Of a stretch of DNA of 64,000 nt, positions 23,709 through 37,600 are shown piece after piece (position 1 is the first letter of the stretch; every line of letters starts with the position of its first letter). The notes under the pieces are model-generated. The model searched no databases. It saw only the letters and a program-made list of their open reading frames with translations, and was not told where the DNA came from. The translations under genes and the position numbers were made by a program. Origin of the DNA: Gymnogyps californianus (Eukaryota > Chordata > Aves > Accipitriformes > Cathartidae); assembly GCF_018139145.2 (NCBI RefSeq), contig NC_059478.1:28799001-28863000 (forward strand), written 5' to 3'.

Positions 23709-26079
23709 GATCATCATCAGAATTTGCACCGGAGATCCCAAGGCTGCCCTTGACCCAAGCCCGTATGTGACCCAAACAGTAGAGACTCATTCACTAAACT
23801 GTGCTGTTTCCACCTTCACCCTCACTTGCATTGAAGCCAGCTCCAGTGTTGCTACAAACGCTGTGCAGATATCTTTCTCAGGAAATCCCACACATAAGAT
23901 TTTCGGAAAGATCTGACTTACAAATTTATGCTCAGTGCAGATGGGTGAAACTTGCCCTCCCAACTCAAGCAGGGTCTGTTTTTTAAAGTTCTGTAGCAAC
24001 TTGAACAAGTTAGCTAATGCTTAATGAAATTCAAAAAGCTCAGTGGAAATCAGCCAGAAGAGGGTGGCCACACACTTCTGCCATTCTGGTTAGGCAGCTA
24101 CTGACATACTAACACCTTTCAAAATGTGGCTGTAGAGCACTTCAGAAAACCTACCTTTCATGTTTTCTATATCATTAATGTACACATTGATTTGGATGCT
24201 TAGCCAGAAAAGCTGCAATCCAACAATATTCGTTTCATGAGCAAAGAAGGCTAAAAACCACAACACTGGACCCTTACATACCTCAGCGTCACGAAGCTTG
24301 AATTCTGATTCCAGTCCAAATGTAATCTGAATTCACCTCTACACATCAACATCTGTGCTGGAGCTCTTGTTGAAGCCTCCTACCACAATACTGTAAGCAG
24401 AATCCAGGATTTCCAAAGACAACGAGGGTAAGCCAAGATCACATAAGGAATTGAGATCTGGCCTCTAATTAATACTTTGAATTTTAAACCTTCAGATTAC
24501 AGGTCTGTGTTTTGTCTCTGAGCCTGTAAGGAGTTCTGTGTGGTGACAGGAATTTGAGCTGTCTGGTGCTCATCACAGGACCTGGGTACTTCCTTCCCAT
24601 TTCGATTATTTGGCCTTGGATCTCTCTGATTCATAGAATAAAGTAAATGAGACTGAAGTGAATTTTTAAAAGGCTCTGTTATTTCTGTCTAAGCTAATGG
24701 TGTAATCCAGTTCTGTGCAATAACAATCACATACGTTTTCTGTACTAGGTTCAGCCTTATACACAAAACCTTTTCAACACAGTTCTTTTAATATCCCTGT
24801 GCCTACACAATTCCAGTGCAATCCAACAGAGTGGGCTGGCCAACTCACAACTGGTGGCTGTTGATTTTTTTGTTTGTTTATTTGCAGATCATCAAGAGCA
24901 TGTGAAGAGTGGGTATGTGTGAAAAGAACTGCAGACTGAGCAGCTTAAAATTGGATTGCTTGAGCAAAAAACACTCCTTTCTTCTTCAAAATTATTCAGG
25001 ACTGATCCTGACCTCAAGGTAAAGCAGAGAAAACTGAATTTGAAGAGGAGAGGACCTTCAGCTGGTTATAGGAGCAGGTTCTCCTTTCCCAAGCCAAAGG
25101 GCATCAGAAACATTGTTCTGAACTGCAGCCCTATAGCTGTTGGGGTGTCCTTTGTATCTGCATTATCTGTAGTCAGTCTGATACCGACTTGCTAAATTTC
25201 TTGCCCACCCTCTATTTCATCAAATGTGATAAGGACTGTACTGAAGCACAGCTCTGCAGGAAACACTGTGAGCCATCTATCAGGGAAACATCTCTAAAGT
25301 CAACAGCCCCGTGCAGCTGATCTGGTCTAGTTCTGCTGGCTTCTGCAAGCCTGGGGATTTGAAAGCCTCTCATCTAATGCTTACCTGGAATAATGGGTGG
25401 TCAGTGAAGCACTGCAGCTTGGAAAGAAAAACTGTAAAGATTTTAAATGCTCTTTCTTCCCACCAAAGGCCTGTATTAGCTTCGCAGTGAATGATAATTA
25501 TGGTATCTCAGAGAACAATTACAAGCAAAGAATCCCAAAACTGAAATTAGAGGGCATTTTTGGTTTAGAAGTCCTGACCAGCCTCAGTGGGCTTCACCTC
25601 CATTGACGGGTGAAACACAGGATGGAGAGCCCACTGGGCTCAAGGTGAAAACTCTGAAGATCACCTGTCCACTCTGTAGGCAATAGAGAAGGCTGGAAGC
25701 TAGTGTGGAGGAAGAGCTGGAGAACGTGTGCCAGAAGACTGGCAGTTTCAGTCCAGCCCTGAAGCTCAGCTGTCTCAGGCCAGCCACTCTGGTGACATGG
25801 TGAAGAACTTAGTCCCACAGTACCACAGCGAACAAGGTCAAGTTATTCCCCACCTCTCCTCCAGTGAGTCCTGGAGCTGGAGCTAAGGCAGCCTCTTTAG
25901 TGCAAGTGTGAAGATTTACTGTGTGGACAGTGGATAAGGCTTGAAAGTGGGCATCGACTACAACTAACTGAGCGCCTGAGGGACTCTGTCTCAGTGAGAG
26001 CACGTTAATACAATTCTAAAGTGCCGGAGTGCTCTAACAGTGCTCTTTAATCAGGTTGAGATGACCTATCAGAAAATGT
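23709..26079. other. No gene seen
   Basis: A T-rich tract ending in 'tttgcag' at about 24865-24886 resembles a splice acceptor, but all three frames close within about 20 codons and no donor partner is visible. A stretch of higher GC (25560-25900) has open frames on both strands without family resemblance. A possible MIR scrap near 24425-24460 ('ccaagatcacataaggaattg') is too short to call. Confidence 0.4.
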
Positions 26080-26330
26080 GAGATGACTGTGGAAAAACGG
26101 TCCATATGCTGAATACCAAGGCATTTAATGAAAAATTTCCCTTAATAGAAAAATTTTCCATGCTCAATACTTTTCACTGACTACTTTTTTACAATTGTAC
26201 CCATTTAATAGCAATTGTCATTAAGTTATTTTCTATGTAACATCAACTGAAAATCATTTATTTCCTGCTCCAAACAGCAATTAATGCCAATTATTTTACA
26301 CAGCACCATGGACTGCTACAGATTTTTCAA
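26080..26330. promoter_or_regulatory. Candidate conserved non-coding element
   Basis: An AT-rich block with two CAATTG words (26192-26197 and 26212-26217), 'catttaatagc', 'gtcattaag' and 'gcaattaatgccaattatttt'. The density of homeodomain-type cores and the lack of any repeat signature suggest a regulatory element. This rests on composition only. Confidence 0.18.
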
Positions 26331-29300
26331 TTTTCCACTCAGCTTCTCTATATAATTTTTATTTTTCATAATTTTCAACTATTTGAAATAAGAGGCTGAA
26401 GTGGTGATTTCATCTTTTATGGCAAAAGATAACTAAAAAGGCCCAACTATTATAGCAACAGGAACTACATAAACAAAAGAATAAGGATGCACCATTGTCT
26501 GTCTGATTTTGATTTTAACTTAGGGAATGTCAATATTCGTAACAGAAAATCAAAGACAGGGCTGTATTATACTGAAATGGACACATGGGTTTTTTTATGC
26601 TACAAATACAAGCTTCTGACATTGTACTCTTCCTGTGATGAGGTGGCAAATCTGAGACCCCAGGACTGCTTTCTCTCTTGATGGTAGTAAATGCTACACC
26701 TTGAAGATTGCTTGATTGCAGGATCAAGGTCAGAGCTCTGATGTGCAGTGAACACTGGATCTAAGGAGTGATTCCAGAAAGAGTTAATGCTTTGCTTTGA
26801 CTTAGCTCTGGTCTAACTTGCTCAAGGTTGAAGAAGGACCGGTGCCCTCTGAAAATTTTCTGAATGTTTACTTTTTTCCAATAAAATAGATTTCATTGTT
26901 ACAGTTAATGGAAAGGAACTTCTGGGTTTTTGAACATTAAAAAAAGCTAGGTTTTCATTTTGCTGATGAAAATGAAGACATCTTCATTTTTTTATCAACG
27001 TTTTAGAGAAAAAATTCATTTTCCTGGTTTGCTGCAGATGGATTTTGTGAATTCCTTTTCACAACGCTTAGCGGTTGCTGACACTTGACAATCATTAGCT
27101 CTACCCTGATCTAGTGTTGCCTCCTCTAAGTGTGCTAGACTTACTCAAGGAGGAGAAGAAAATACTCCAGACAATGTCTTATGCAGCAGGGCCTTTGAAC
27201 TAAACACTTTCTCACTAATCCTCATATTGCTTGCAGAATTTCACCCTCAGTCACTAAAATAATAGAAAATCTTGCTTCAGAAAGTTTTTTTAATCAAACG
27301 AAATGATACACCCATTTTTCATTCTTGTGGCTAAAGTCCAAAAACACACACTCTGTCAATGATGTTGAATTTAGCATTTTTGTGATAAAGCTCTTTGAGC
27401 TTCTTTTCAAATAAACATGTACAGCTTTAAATGAATAAATCATGCAAATACATGTTAATGTATACATAAATTAACACAACATAATAAGGAAAACGAAGAA
27501 ACAAGATTACAAATTTTCTGCACCTCCAAAATATGAGAGTGATATTTGCTTTAGAAAGAACAAACTCATTTAGAGGAAAAGATTATATAGATCCAAACAA
27601 ACCCAAATCACCAATGAAAGCTAATTTTATGTTCAGCAAAGAAGGAAGATGTGCTTCCCACTACAATAGACAAAATCCAATTAAATTAGGCAAACGTAAA
27701 AACACAGAAACAAAATCTAATTTAGTAAATAAAATCTCAGAGTTGAATTCTGTTGTCCGTTCCATGTTCACAACCCTCACAAAATGAGTTAGAGATTCTG
27801 GGGAACAGTATTCAGTGCATATGAAGAATGGGGGCAGTCAACAGGAGAATCTGCCTCAAAGATTCAAGATTTCAGATAGACTTTTCATGCAAAGTATGTA
27901 TTTTCTTTTCTCCGTCTCACTATTTCCGTTTCTCTTTTTCAACCTTGAATGTTTTTAAATTAAGACAAAACTGCTCATCAGTATGAGCACTGCTCATCAG
28001 AATACTGAGACATCATCTCAACATGTGTCCTTCATACATATGCCCTATGCAACAGGATGAATTTTTCAAAGCACTCCCCCTTTGCCTAACTCTGTTCCCA
28101 CTGAAGTAAAGGACACATTTCAGCGTATACAGAATTATTCATTGCTGAGTGCTTTTGAAAATCCTGCAAAATCCTGCCCCATACTTTCTGTTACCACTCT
28201 TACCAACAAGCTGCTGTTACTACAAGGGTCATAAATCTGTGGTTTGTGAGGTTACAAAGAACTTCTCTCATTGTCTAACAGCCACAGAAAGTAGTTTTCT
28301 AAGGTAAACCCAAACTCCAGTACAATACTGCCAAGTTTTAAGGAAAAACATCTCCTGATAGATAGTCTATAATGCTGCTTACTACCACATATTCAGAGGT
28401 TAGTTTATTAGTATCAAGCATATTTTGACAAATGATATTCACTTAGCAAAGACCAGGTTTCTGCTGAATTCTGCTTTCTGTTTACAAGAATCAAACTGTA
28501 TAATAAAGACACCTCACAGCTCAGAAATTTTAAACAGAAACATTTGCTTAAATCAGCTGTCTTTCACCCTGAACAACCTTCTTGAGAAGAGCAGCCTAAG
28601 ACTCCCTGGCAGTCATTTGAAGATGGAAGGTTTTATCATAGGCAAGCAGAGTATAAAGTAAGGAACACCTATCTGATACATCTCATCTGTCTAAGGCATT
28701 TGCCAGACCCTTATCACTGCACCTAGATGCCACAACTGACTCCATTTACTAGTCAGTTTTGATACATGGGCTCATAACATGATTCTCCACATTACCACTT
28801 TAAATATCTGATTGCTTATCTGCAATGACAGCCCAGTTAGAACCAATTCATTCTTCATAGTGTCCTGGACCTTGGCCCTTTACTTAAGCTAGAGCGAAGC
28901 AGAGCAGATTTTTGTTTGCAGCAGTCTCATGCCTGCTGGTACACTGCCCTTGCCGATGCGTCAGCCTTTACATAGACGCATATTGTTATCTTAGGATTCA
29001 ATTCAGCATCCAAATACAGTAAGTGGCAAAACTCTTACTATATGAAATGCTAGTTGTTCAGATTCTGGTCTCTTCTTTTCACACAGTGGTTAGAAAACAA
29101 GCCCAGACAAGAACATCCTACTGCTCTGTCCTCCGAATCACCCAGCTTCCAACCATTTCTTCTGGTGTCCAAGGCTAATATTGACATGTCAGAAATGTTA
29201 AGATATATTTCTCCTTCAGCATAAAGAATATGCAATTTCCTGACAGACTTCAGTACTGAACTGTCAACAAAAATATCAGTACAATAAAGCTGCAAAGTTA

Positions 29301-29661
29301 ACAACCCATTCTGTGATTTCTGGAGATGTCAGTAGTTATTATAAATGACTTTCCAGTTAATTACCTGTTTTGAAAATTAAGGAGATTGGGGGTTCACAGC
29401 TGCTCCAATAAGTAGCTTCAGTGCGCGCCTCGTCCCATTGAGTATGATAAATAATATATTCTCTACCACCCAGACTGCCAGACAGTGGCTGTGTCAAACT
29501 CCTCAGAGAGCACACTTTGTCTGCCATGTGTTATAGGCAACATTTATGACAAAAGTAGAAATTAGATGGTGGTTAATCTTGCTTCTCTGTGTCCCATGTG
29601 GGGCACAAGCACAGTTGTAGTGTGGCTTGCTGGATGACAGTCAGAAAAAATTATCTCAGCA
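26331..29661. other. No gene seen; one MITE-like scrap
   Basis: At 28087-28172 the words 'gttcccactgaagtaaagga' and 'tgagtgcttttgaaaatcct' recall sauropsid palindromic elements ('actcccattgaagtcaatgg ... gcacttttgaaaatccca'), with a 10-bp direct repeat 'aaaatcctgc' at the end. An octamer word lies at 27442-27449 in an AT-rich patch. The frame at 27533-27787 is lysine- and asparagine-rich, as AT-rich DNA gives by chance. Confidence 0.35.
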
Positions 29662-29691
29662 CATTGTGTGTACATCAGGATACACACAATG
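29662..29691. repeat. Perfect 11-bp inverted repeat, 8-base loop
   Basis: The arms CATTGTGTGTA (29662-29672) and TACACACAATG (29681-29691) are perfect reverse complements around the loop 'catcagga'. On either strand this could fold into a stable stem. It is too short for a microRNA precursor. It may be a hairpin-forming accident of TG/CA words, or the paired binding site of a dimeric factor. Confidence 0.85.
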
Positions 29692-32600
29692 AATGGGCTT
29701 AGGAAATTATTTTTGGTGAATTGGGCAATGAGGTAGTCTCTTAAAAGAGAAACAAGGTGACGGAAGAGCAGATTTTATTTCCCCTTGAAAAAAAAGCAAG
29801 CTTTACATTACAGTTAGATCACAGTGAAGAAGAATGAAATCATACTGCTCTGGGGTTTTTAATTTGCTTCTTATTGCTGCTTAGACTATTTAGCTTGCAG
29901 ATCGTAATAAACTCTGTTATAATGACAGCACCAAAAGATGGATCCAGCTTATAAAAATACTACTAAAGTAACAGCAGTAAGTTCTGCATTGTAGTTCCTG
30001 TGAAATGCAAAGGGAATGATTCTCATTTCACTTACATAGGTATAAACAAGGAAAATTCGATAGTCACAGAAGACTGACAAATTAAGGCAAGTGAGATCAG
30101 AACTGGACTTACATGTAGGCTGTCATCACACCATAACAACACAGGACACAAATCAAAGTTTTGCCTGAAGAGAAACTCTGAGGTAGTCCCCAGTAAGTCT
30201 TATCTGCTTCCAAATGAGATTTGATTCAGCTTGCAAAGTAACTTAAAGTCAACCCCCAGCTGTGATTTCCCTCTGAACACTTTTTTAAATATATAATTAT
30301 AGCATGAAGATCATAAGAGGTAGCATGAGTTAAGAGAATCATAATTTTCTGAAGAAACTTGCTGGCTAGAGTTACAGATTCCTTGTATCAAAGCACAAGG
30401 AGAGGTAATACTGGTATCACTTCATTCCTCAACATCTACCTCACGCCAAAAAGCAGGACCATTCATGACTAGTGATGCCATTTGTCATTTAGACTCCTGC
30501 TTCCAACAAAACCCAGTGTTTGTATCAAGCAATTGGGAGCTGGGGCTACACTTCATATTGGAACTGTCCAAACTTCCATGTTTCTGCCCATGGCTGTGCA
30601 TTTTACTCAAGCAAATAAACGCATGGATGGATCTGAACACCATGAGGAGCATTCTGTGCATAACATGTTCTGTATAAGACTGAATGAAATGTACAATAAT
30701 GCATGGGCCAAGAGGTGTTAACTCCTCTTGGGAGTTTCTGAGAAGTCCTGGGAATTCTTTCAGGAGCAGGAGAATTTTCACTTTACTTGGATGAATCTTT
30801 TAGTTCCTCCCCGATTTTTAATGAAATGCAGGAACTTTAACTCCTAAAAGTTGATAACAGCTGGCATCCTTTTGCTTTCACGCTTCGCATCTTTTCATTC
30901 TTAAGAGCCTTGCCAATCTTGTTTTGACCCTTCAACTCTATACTTCCTTCTGTCTGTTGATGCGGTGACTGGTTTACCACCACAGAAGAATAGTCATATC
31001 AGAGATCACTTGGCGTATAATAAATTTTAAAACTTAACATTTATTGTTTCGTATGGAATACAGTTATTCCCCAAGCATACAACTTCATATTGGCTAGGCT
31101 GGAATAAACAAACCAGCCTCCTGCATTCTCTTCTGAAGATTTTCAAAGGCTCTCCAGCACTCAAATCAGGAATCACATTGATTTTCAGTAAATCCTTTCT
31201 CCTAATTCCTCTAAAGCATTTCAGAAAACCTCCTGCCACAAGCCTCAGAGAACATATGTAGTGCAGTCTTAGGGACATGAAATTTGAGGTGATGTTAAAA
31301 AATTTTAATATTTCCTATACCAACAGCATGCTGACATAAAAACCCAACATAAATTTCTCTGTAGAAAGATACAGGGTTACAGGGCTATAGCTTTACTAAA
31401 ATGGCCTGCTCGTTATCATGAAATCTATTGATACATTTTCATTAGGTAGAGCTATCTTTGCCTTCACTGGAAAGATCCAGAAATCATAATTTTTTTTTTT
31501 TCCTTAATTTCACAATACAAGGCCTTTAGCTAGGATGACAATTTTGGTCTGTAAGACCGTAAATATTTGTCTATTCAAAGGCAGCATTTATCTTGCAAAG
31601 GCATACATACCAGTTTTGCCTCTGACAAGTTCCTTGTTTATTTATTACTCTAATAACAAATAGACTGTCATCCCTGCTGGGGCTCAAACATGAACTAAAT
31701 CTGCTGACACAACTGATTGGGAGTGGCTGCAAATTATTTTATTAAAACTGTGCAATAGCAGATTCATGGTGGGGAGAATGTTTAAATCATAATTCTTCTG
31801 TTAGTGGCCTATGTATTCCATCGTAACAACATTCAAAGAAACTAGAAACACTTTTGTAACCCTCATGTTTATACTGCAGCATTTGATTTTCATTTTGTCC
31901 AAACAGGAGAGAAGCAGTGAAGGGGAGACAGATTTCTTTTGTGTTGAGTGCTCTGTGTGCACACACACCAAGAGCAAAGCATAGCATCTTAATTAGATGG
32001 GTCCAGAGGCTCCAGCAGACAAGGGAGAGTGACAGTCACTGGACATGCTTGATAGCTCTCTCTAAAGCAGTGCAGAGACTTTCTGGGAAAAGCAAGACAG
32101 ATCCATACATCTCCAATTTTGGAGAGCTGAGCCAACCAGAACGTGATAGGAAAGGACTAGAAGTAGGTGAGTAAAAGATCCTCTGCGCAGTGGGTGATAA
32201 CAGTCCTAAGACACGCTATGCCTTACCAGGTCACCAGCAGTGCTGGCCTTAAGGCTTTTCAGCCTCTTGGACAGAGTGGACACCGGGGAGGAATCATGTG
32301 CCTGACAGTGCTACCTGGCTCTGGAGACACGGGTGTGAGGCAGGGCAAGCCAGCAGAGACCCACCCCACTACTTACTGAGTACCGAGGCCCTGGCAATCA
32401 CATACCAGCAACTGTAAGAAGAAAATTGCCAAAGAATTACCACATAATAGTTCTACTTAGCAGTATCATTCACAGACACTTCAAATGCTAGACGCAGATG
32501 TTTGCATATATGAACAGTCACGTCTTAAGAAACAGTATGTGGCACTCATTGTCTCGACTCCTTCCAAGGCTTAATGCCTTCTGGGCTGTTACAAAGGTCT

Positions 32601-34697
32601 CACCCAGAATGAGCTTTTGGAGCAATGGAGATTTAGGAGAGGCACAAGAGAAAGGGAACACATTAGGAACACATAAAATTAACTCAGCCCTTTTGTAAAT
32701 CACCTCCTTGTCCTGCAGCTGTCACTGCAGTTCACAAAGCTGTGCGCTAGAATGAAACTCCTCTCTTTCCACATTAGTGCCATAGGAGCTACACAACATT
32801 CAATCTCCTGGTCCACACGAAGAGGCGCACCCCTCGCTGGGCTGCACACCTAACGGGCTTAGCTCACAGGCCCTCCACACCAACCCCTGCCAGACATTAC
32901 TGCCTTCTCTAGTTTGTCAGCTTGGCTATGCTCAGTACCGTTTCAGCCCAAAAGAGCCAGACTAGCAAAGATGTACTATTTATCCCAAGTCAAGCTGGGC
33001 TGTATGGTAAAGAGAAACTTTTGAGATTGGCATACCTTCAACAAGAAGAGCACATGTGAAGACAGTGAGATTCTTGTACACCTGGCTGGGCAATCCAGAA
33101 GCTGGACTGGAGGAACAAAATGCCATATAAAGGCTGCTCTGCTGCTTAGCTCCAGCTGAGGGTGGGGGGGAGAGAGACTTGGAGCGCCACGCTGAGCCAA
33201 GGGTGGCTGCCTGATACAAAACTGGCAACATCATTACCAGCAAGTATCTGTGCAGAACAAGAGCAAAGCAAGGAGAGGATTGTGAATCAAAAGGGTATCT
33301 CTGATCAGATAGGTTTCCTGGGATAAACCATTCACAATCAAGGAGGTGCTTAAAGGCACAAATAATCATTAACTTCACTGAAAATGCTTTTATAGTCATG
33401 CCATTTATGTACTTGCAGCGACTCAGCTGGATATCTCTGTGTCACTTAGTCTTTCTTAAATTTATAGTGATACCAGTGGTACTCGAATCTTATGGTGTCT
33501 TACGCACAGAGGGGAATTATGTGATACCAACCTCCTGGTCACCTTTTCCCTGCCCGTATTTATAGGCTCCTATGCTGGACAGATTCTTACACTGCACTCT
33601 TTACTGTAATAGCTGTTATAGTCACTTGGTCATGTGGTTTGAGGCATTTCCAAGGAAACCTCTCAGCAATTATTTCTGGAGATGGAAAGCAGTCTTTTAG
33701 CATGTCTTAGTATCTGTTCCACATACTTTATATTATAACAATTTATTCTGCAATGTGATTACATGTTGGCATAGAGTCTGATTAGAGCTTTAAACAGGAA
33801 CTAACAGCAGTTATGTTGAATATGTTTTTCATCTGATGATGCACAATACCATTGATTGGATGTAGATTATATTCAGCATTAACTCCAGCTATATAAAAAT
33901 ATCACAAAGGAAAGTCTATCTCATGGCACAGAATACTCTTTAATTGCATGGATGATCAGTACATGTTGTGGCTTCTGCTTTTTTTAAAAATCCTGTACAC
34001 AAGAAAAGTCATGCCTGTAAGAGAAACATTAATCCAAATAATTACCAAGCATTGTTTACTTTTCCTCATAAATTCTGCAGTTTCTTGATTTTCACCCAGG
34101 CTGTATCACAAAGCTAAAGTGACGGGGGAAAAAAAGCTGGATATGTCATTGTCCAAAGATAAAAGTTTAAAGTTCATCATGTTAGGATTCAGGAAACATA
34201 TTAACTGTTTCTTGCTGACTGCAGATGCATTGCAAAGCTCTGATAATTTTTTTTTTTTTCATAATACCCCTTGAACCTCATATCTTCACTGCACTTTATA
34301 CTTTTGCCATCCTACGGTCTCAGAGCATCTTTAATAGATCTGTACCCTTGGAAATAAGAAATGTCACTAAGTGTCCAATTTATTTGCCCATGATCATGGA
34401 CCCTGCAGCAGAACAGAACTGAATGAGGACAGGTCTCTAAGTTACTTTCTTAATCCCTGGAAACTTAACTGCTGTTGGCTTTCTAGAGCTGAGAAAGGAC
34501 AGCAGGAAGATAGATATTTCAAACTCTCAGTCCAGATTTGATAGGATGTACGTGGCAAAAAAGGTGAAGAAACTAACAGTGATATCACTACAAATTTAAG
34601 AAACACTAAGTGATGCAGAGATTTCCAGCTGAGTTCTCCACATAGCCAAAAAGGAAGAAAATGCTGAAAAGGTAGGTATTAAAAAGTAGGGTCAAAT
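29692..34697. other. No gene seen; repeat-poor
   Basis: No recognised transposon in about 5 kb. T runs occur at 31490-31501 and near 34247-34259. The longest frame (minus strand, 32980-33399) has no domain character and no splice partners. A 'gtgagt' donor-like word follows an open frame near 32167 but no acceptor or homology supports an exon. Confidence 0.4.
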
Positions 34698-37600
34698 TCA
34701 GTCCTTCCTCAGCATCATCAAAGACGATGAGGATTTGCAGCTGTGGAATGAAGGGAATGGAACCATGGTATGTCTTTGGGAAATTTTTGGATCAACTTCT
34801 GCTTCCTTTATTCCCCTATTGGACAATCTACTCTTCATACATTTGAGTGAAAATGAACAAGGCAAAAAGTCAGAAGGAGAGGTAGGGAAGAGCTGACCTA
34901 GTAGGGACAGGACCAAGGGAAGAGACACAGGGAGCACCTGGGTCAGTTTTCTGAGACATGCAAAGAGGAATTTCTGTTTCCACTGCAATTTCCTACAGCC
35001 AGTGATGAAGCCTGCATCTTCCCTCAGGCCAGGTCTAGGACAGAAAATTGTACCTGTGCTGTATCATCTGTAATGTCAGTTAAGTCCATGATTTTTTTTA
35101 TTATTTATTTTTTACATTTTTGAGCAAGTTAAAGCTCTAATATAGTCTTGGCTTATACTGGCACACCTGTGATTTTGCTAATTATATTATGGGCCATGTG
35201 TCCAGCAGGAGGGCTTGGCACCATAGCTATATCAGCAAACCTTTTTACTTTAATTTAGGCCTTACAAAATACAGGTTGGGGAGCACATTGTTGGTACATG
35301 GAAAATAGTGATTATCAATTGTCTTAGAGAATACTCCATCAGATCAGATCCTCTGAGTCATGTTACCATCTGCAGGTAGAATCAATTATTTCAGACAGTT
35401 GTAGGAATCAAAACTAAAATAATTTTAAACGCTTTTAAATAGGCACCGTCCCACCTAAAATAAACATGGCCATGCATAATTGCAATGGTAAACAATATGG
35501 TCATCATGCACATAGCAATCATTTAACTGTGAGATAATGCCTGTGTATTTTATCAACAAGGCTCGCTGCCCTCTGTTGAGAAGATGCCTACTGGTTTGCT
35601 AATTGTAGCTTCCTTTGCTAAAAAACATGACTCCATCTCACACTTACTGCTTCAGGGTCTGCTTGAAATAGCAGAAATTTCTGCTTTGCCTCCACTTACT
35701 TTCTTCCCATTTGTCATCCTGTTCACGTGATTTTAGTTATCAATTACATAAACATTCCCCTGAGAACCTGCATACCAACAAAAAGCAACTCAAGTGCACC
35801 AGCAAGAAAGACAGACATGAGGCGGCACATCTGTTGTACTTACCATTTCAGAGCCATGGGGGGTCTTACAGCCCACTAAGATGACAATTGGTTCTTTAGC
35901 TTTGGTTTTGCTTGGATGCTAAGATCATTAACTTCATTTCAAATAAAACCAAACTGTCAGGTTATTTTGATAATAATATAAATGTTACACTGATCAAGTA
36001 CCATAAGAAACCCCATACATTAAACCACAGGTTAGCTTAAAACAGGTACTCCTTAACTAACATGTCTTCCTTTGCATTGGATTTAAGTGGCTGCAAGCAA
36101 AGAAGGGTTTGGCATCATACCCCTGTGTTTTACCAAATGTTACTGCTTATAGATTTACTTCATCTCAGGCTGCAAAATTTCAGAACAAGCCACAAAATAA
36201 AAAAAAAGTTAAAAAAAAATTTATGTCTTATGAGAAAGTTTCTTTTCATCCTCAGCTCCTGTAAAATACTGGTGGTGTTATTTTTGCACTTATAAGTTCT
36301 CTCCTGAAAATTACACGCAGTGGAAAGACAGCAAAATCAAACAAATAAATGGGCGGAGAAAAGGAAGGAGGAGAAGATACAGTTATGGTACTGGAAAACA
36401 ATTCTACTCGTATACAGGAGGTCACAAGTAAGCCAGGTTTTAAGTGAAGTCCATTTAGGTTACGATTTCTGCAGAGAAAAATACCAAACAAATATGCAGC
36501 AACAGAACAAAAGAAGGAGAGAGTCCAAGCCTTCCCAAAACTATGCCTAATGTATTAGAAAAACTAATGGTTGGTGAACAGTTAGCTGAAGACAGCACCT
36601 TTTCAGACAAAGTTTAATGCAAAAGCATTAGAGATAAAGGTTTCAATTTTCATTGGTGGCATTGTGTCCACTCATAGTAACATGGTCAATGGACCAGAAG
36701 GGAATTATTTCATTGAGTTTTAACACAAGGCAAAGAATGCCTTTGAAATTTTTATATGCATCTCATCCAAGGTAATAAAAAAGCAAAAATGAAGTAGAAG
36801 AACAGAAGACCTTGATGTACCAATCAAGAATAGCTCAAGTGGGTTGTTATGAATAGGGTTCTGCAAGGACTTCAACCATCATAAAGACAGTAAGCATGGA
36901 TAGGCAATTCCAGAAACGTACAGACGCTACCAGGATGCTATTAGTAAGAGTAGGAGGAAAGAGACTGATATAATACCCACCACAGAAGAAATAAAAGTAC
37001 CATCAAAATAACATGAGAATGTGCACTTACTCTGTTGATACAAGCCCTTGTTTAGACACTGAAAGCTGCCAGTTCCCTGACAGCCAGATGTGTGCCTAAT
37101 CATAGAGCAGGCTACAATGGCGGTTTTTCAAGTGATGACTGAGAGTATTCATCTACAGAAGTAAGAAGGTCAAAAGTCAGGGAATTCTTTGCATACTTTA
37201 GTTCTTCAGATGTTTGTATGTTTTACTTTTCCTATTTGAACTGTAATGAGCACCGAACTACACAGAAGACCACCTTTAAGAATGATCCTCAATACTACAC
37301 TGACCCACAATTTTTTATAAAATTATTTCTTTATATTGACAATATTGAGAGCAGAACAGATCACCAAAGACCACATGATCTCTCTACTTCTTACAGTCAC
37401 ATCACTTAAAGGAAGTAATTTTTTTTTCTAATAAAAACTTATCTAATAACTCTGGCTACAATATATCACCTTATTATTTATATATCATGCTTAATACCAT
37501 AGTGCTTTGGGGCCCTGTTCATGATGGCCCTAATCATCCACTGTGACAAGCAGACTTCTGTTTGGACTTGGATTTATTGCTGTAGTTTGTTGGTTACCTA

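Noticed and set aside
24420..24465. Possible antisense MIR scrap ('ccaagatcacataagg')
   Set aside because: Too short and the neighbouring blocks of MIR are missing.
24860..24890. T-rich tract ending in CAG, resembling a splice acceptor
   Set aside because: All three frames close quickly downstream and no donor follows.
32980..33399. 139-codon minus-strand open frame
   Set aside because: No domain, no splice support, overlaps another frame on the same strand; composition is unremarkable.
35560..35580. Second CTCF-like word ('gctgccctctgttgag')
   Set aside because: At least two mismatches in the core, including the conserved TGG end.
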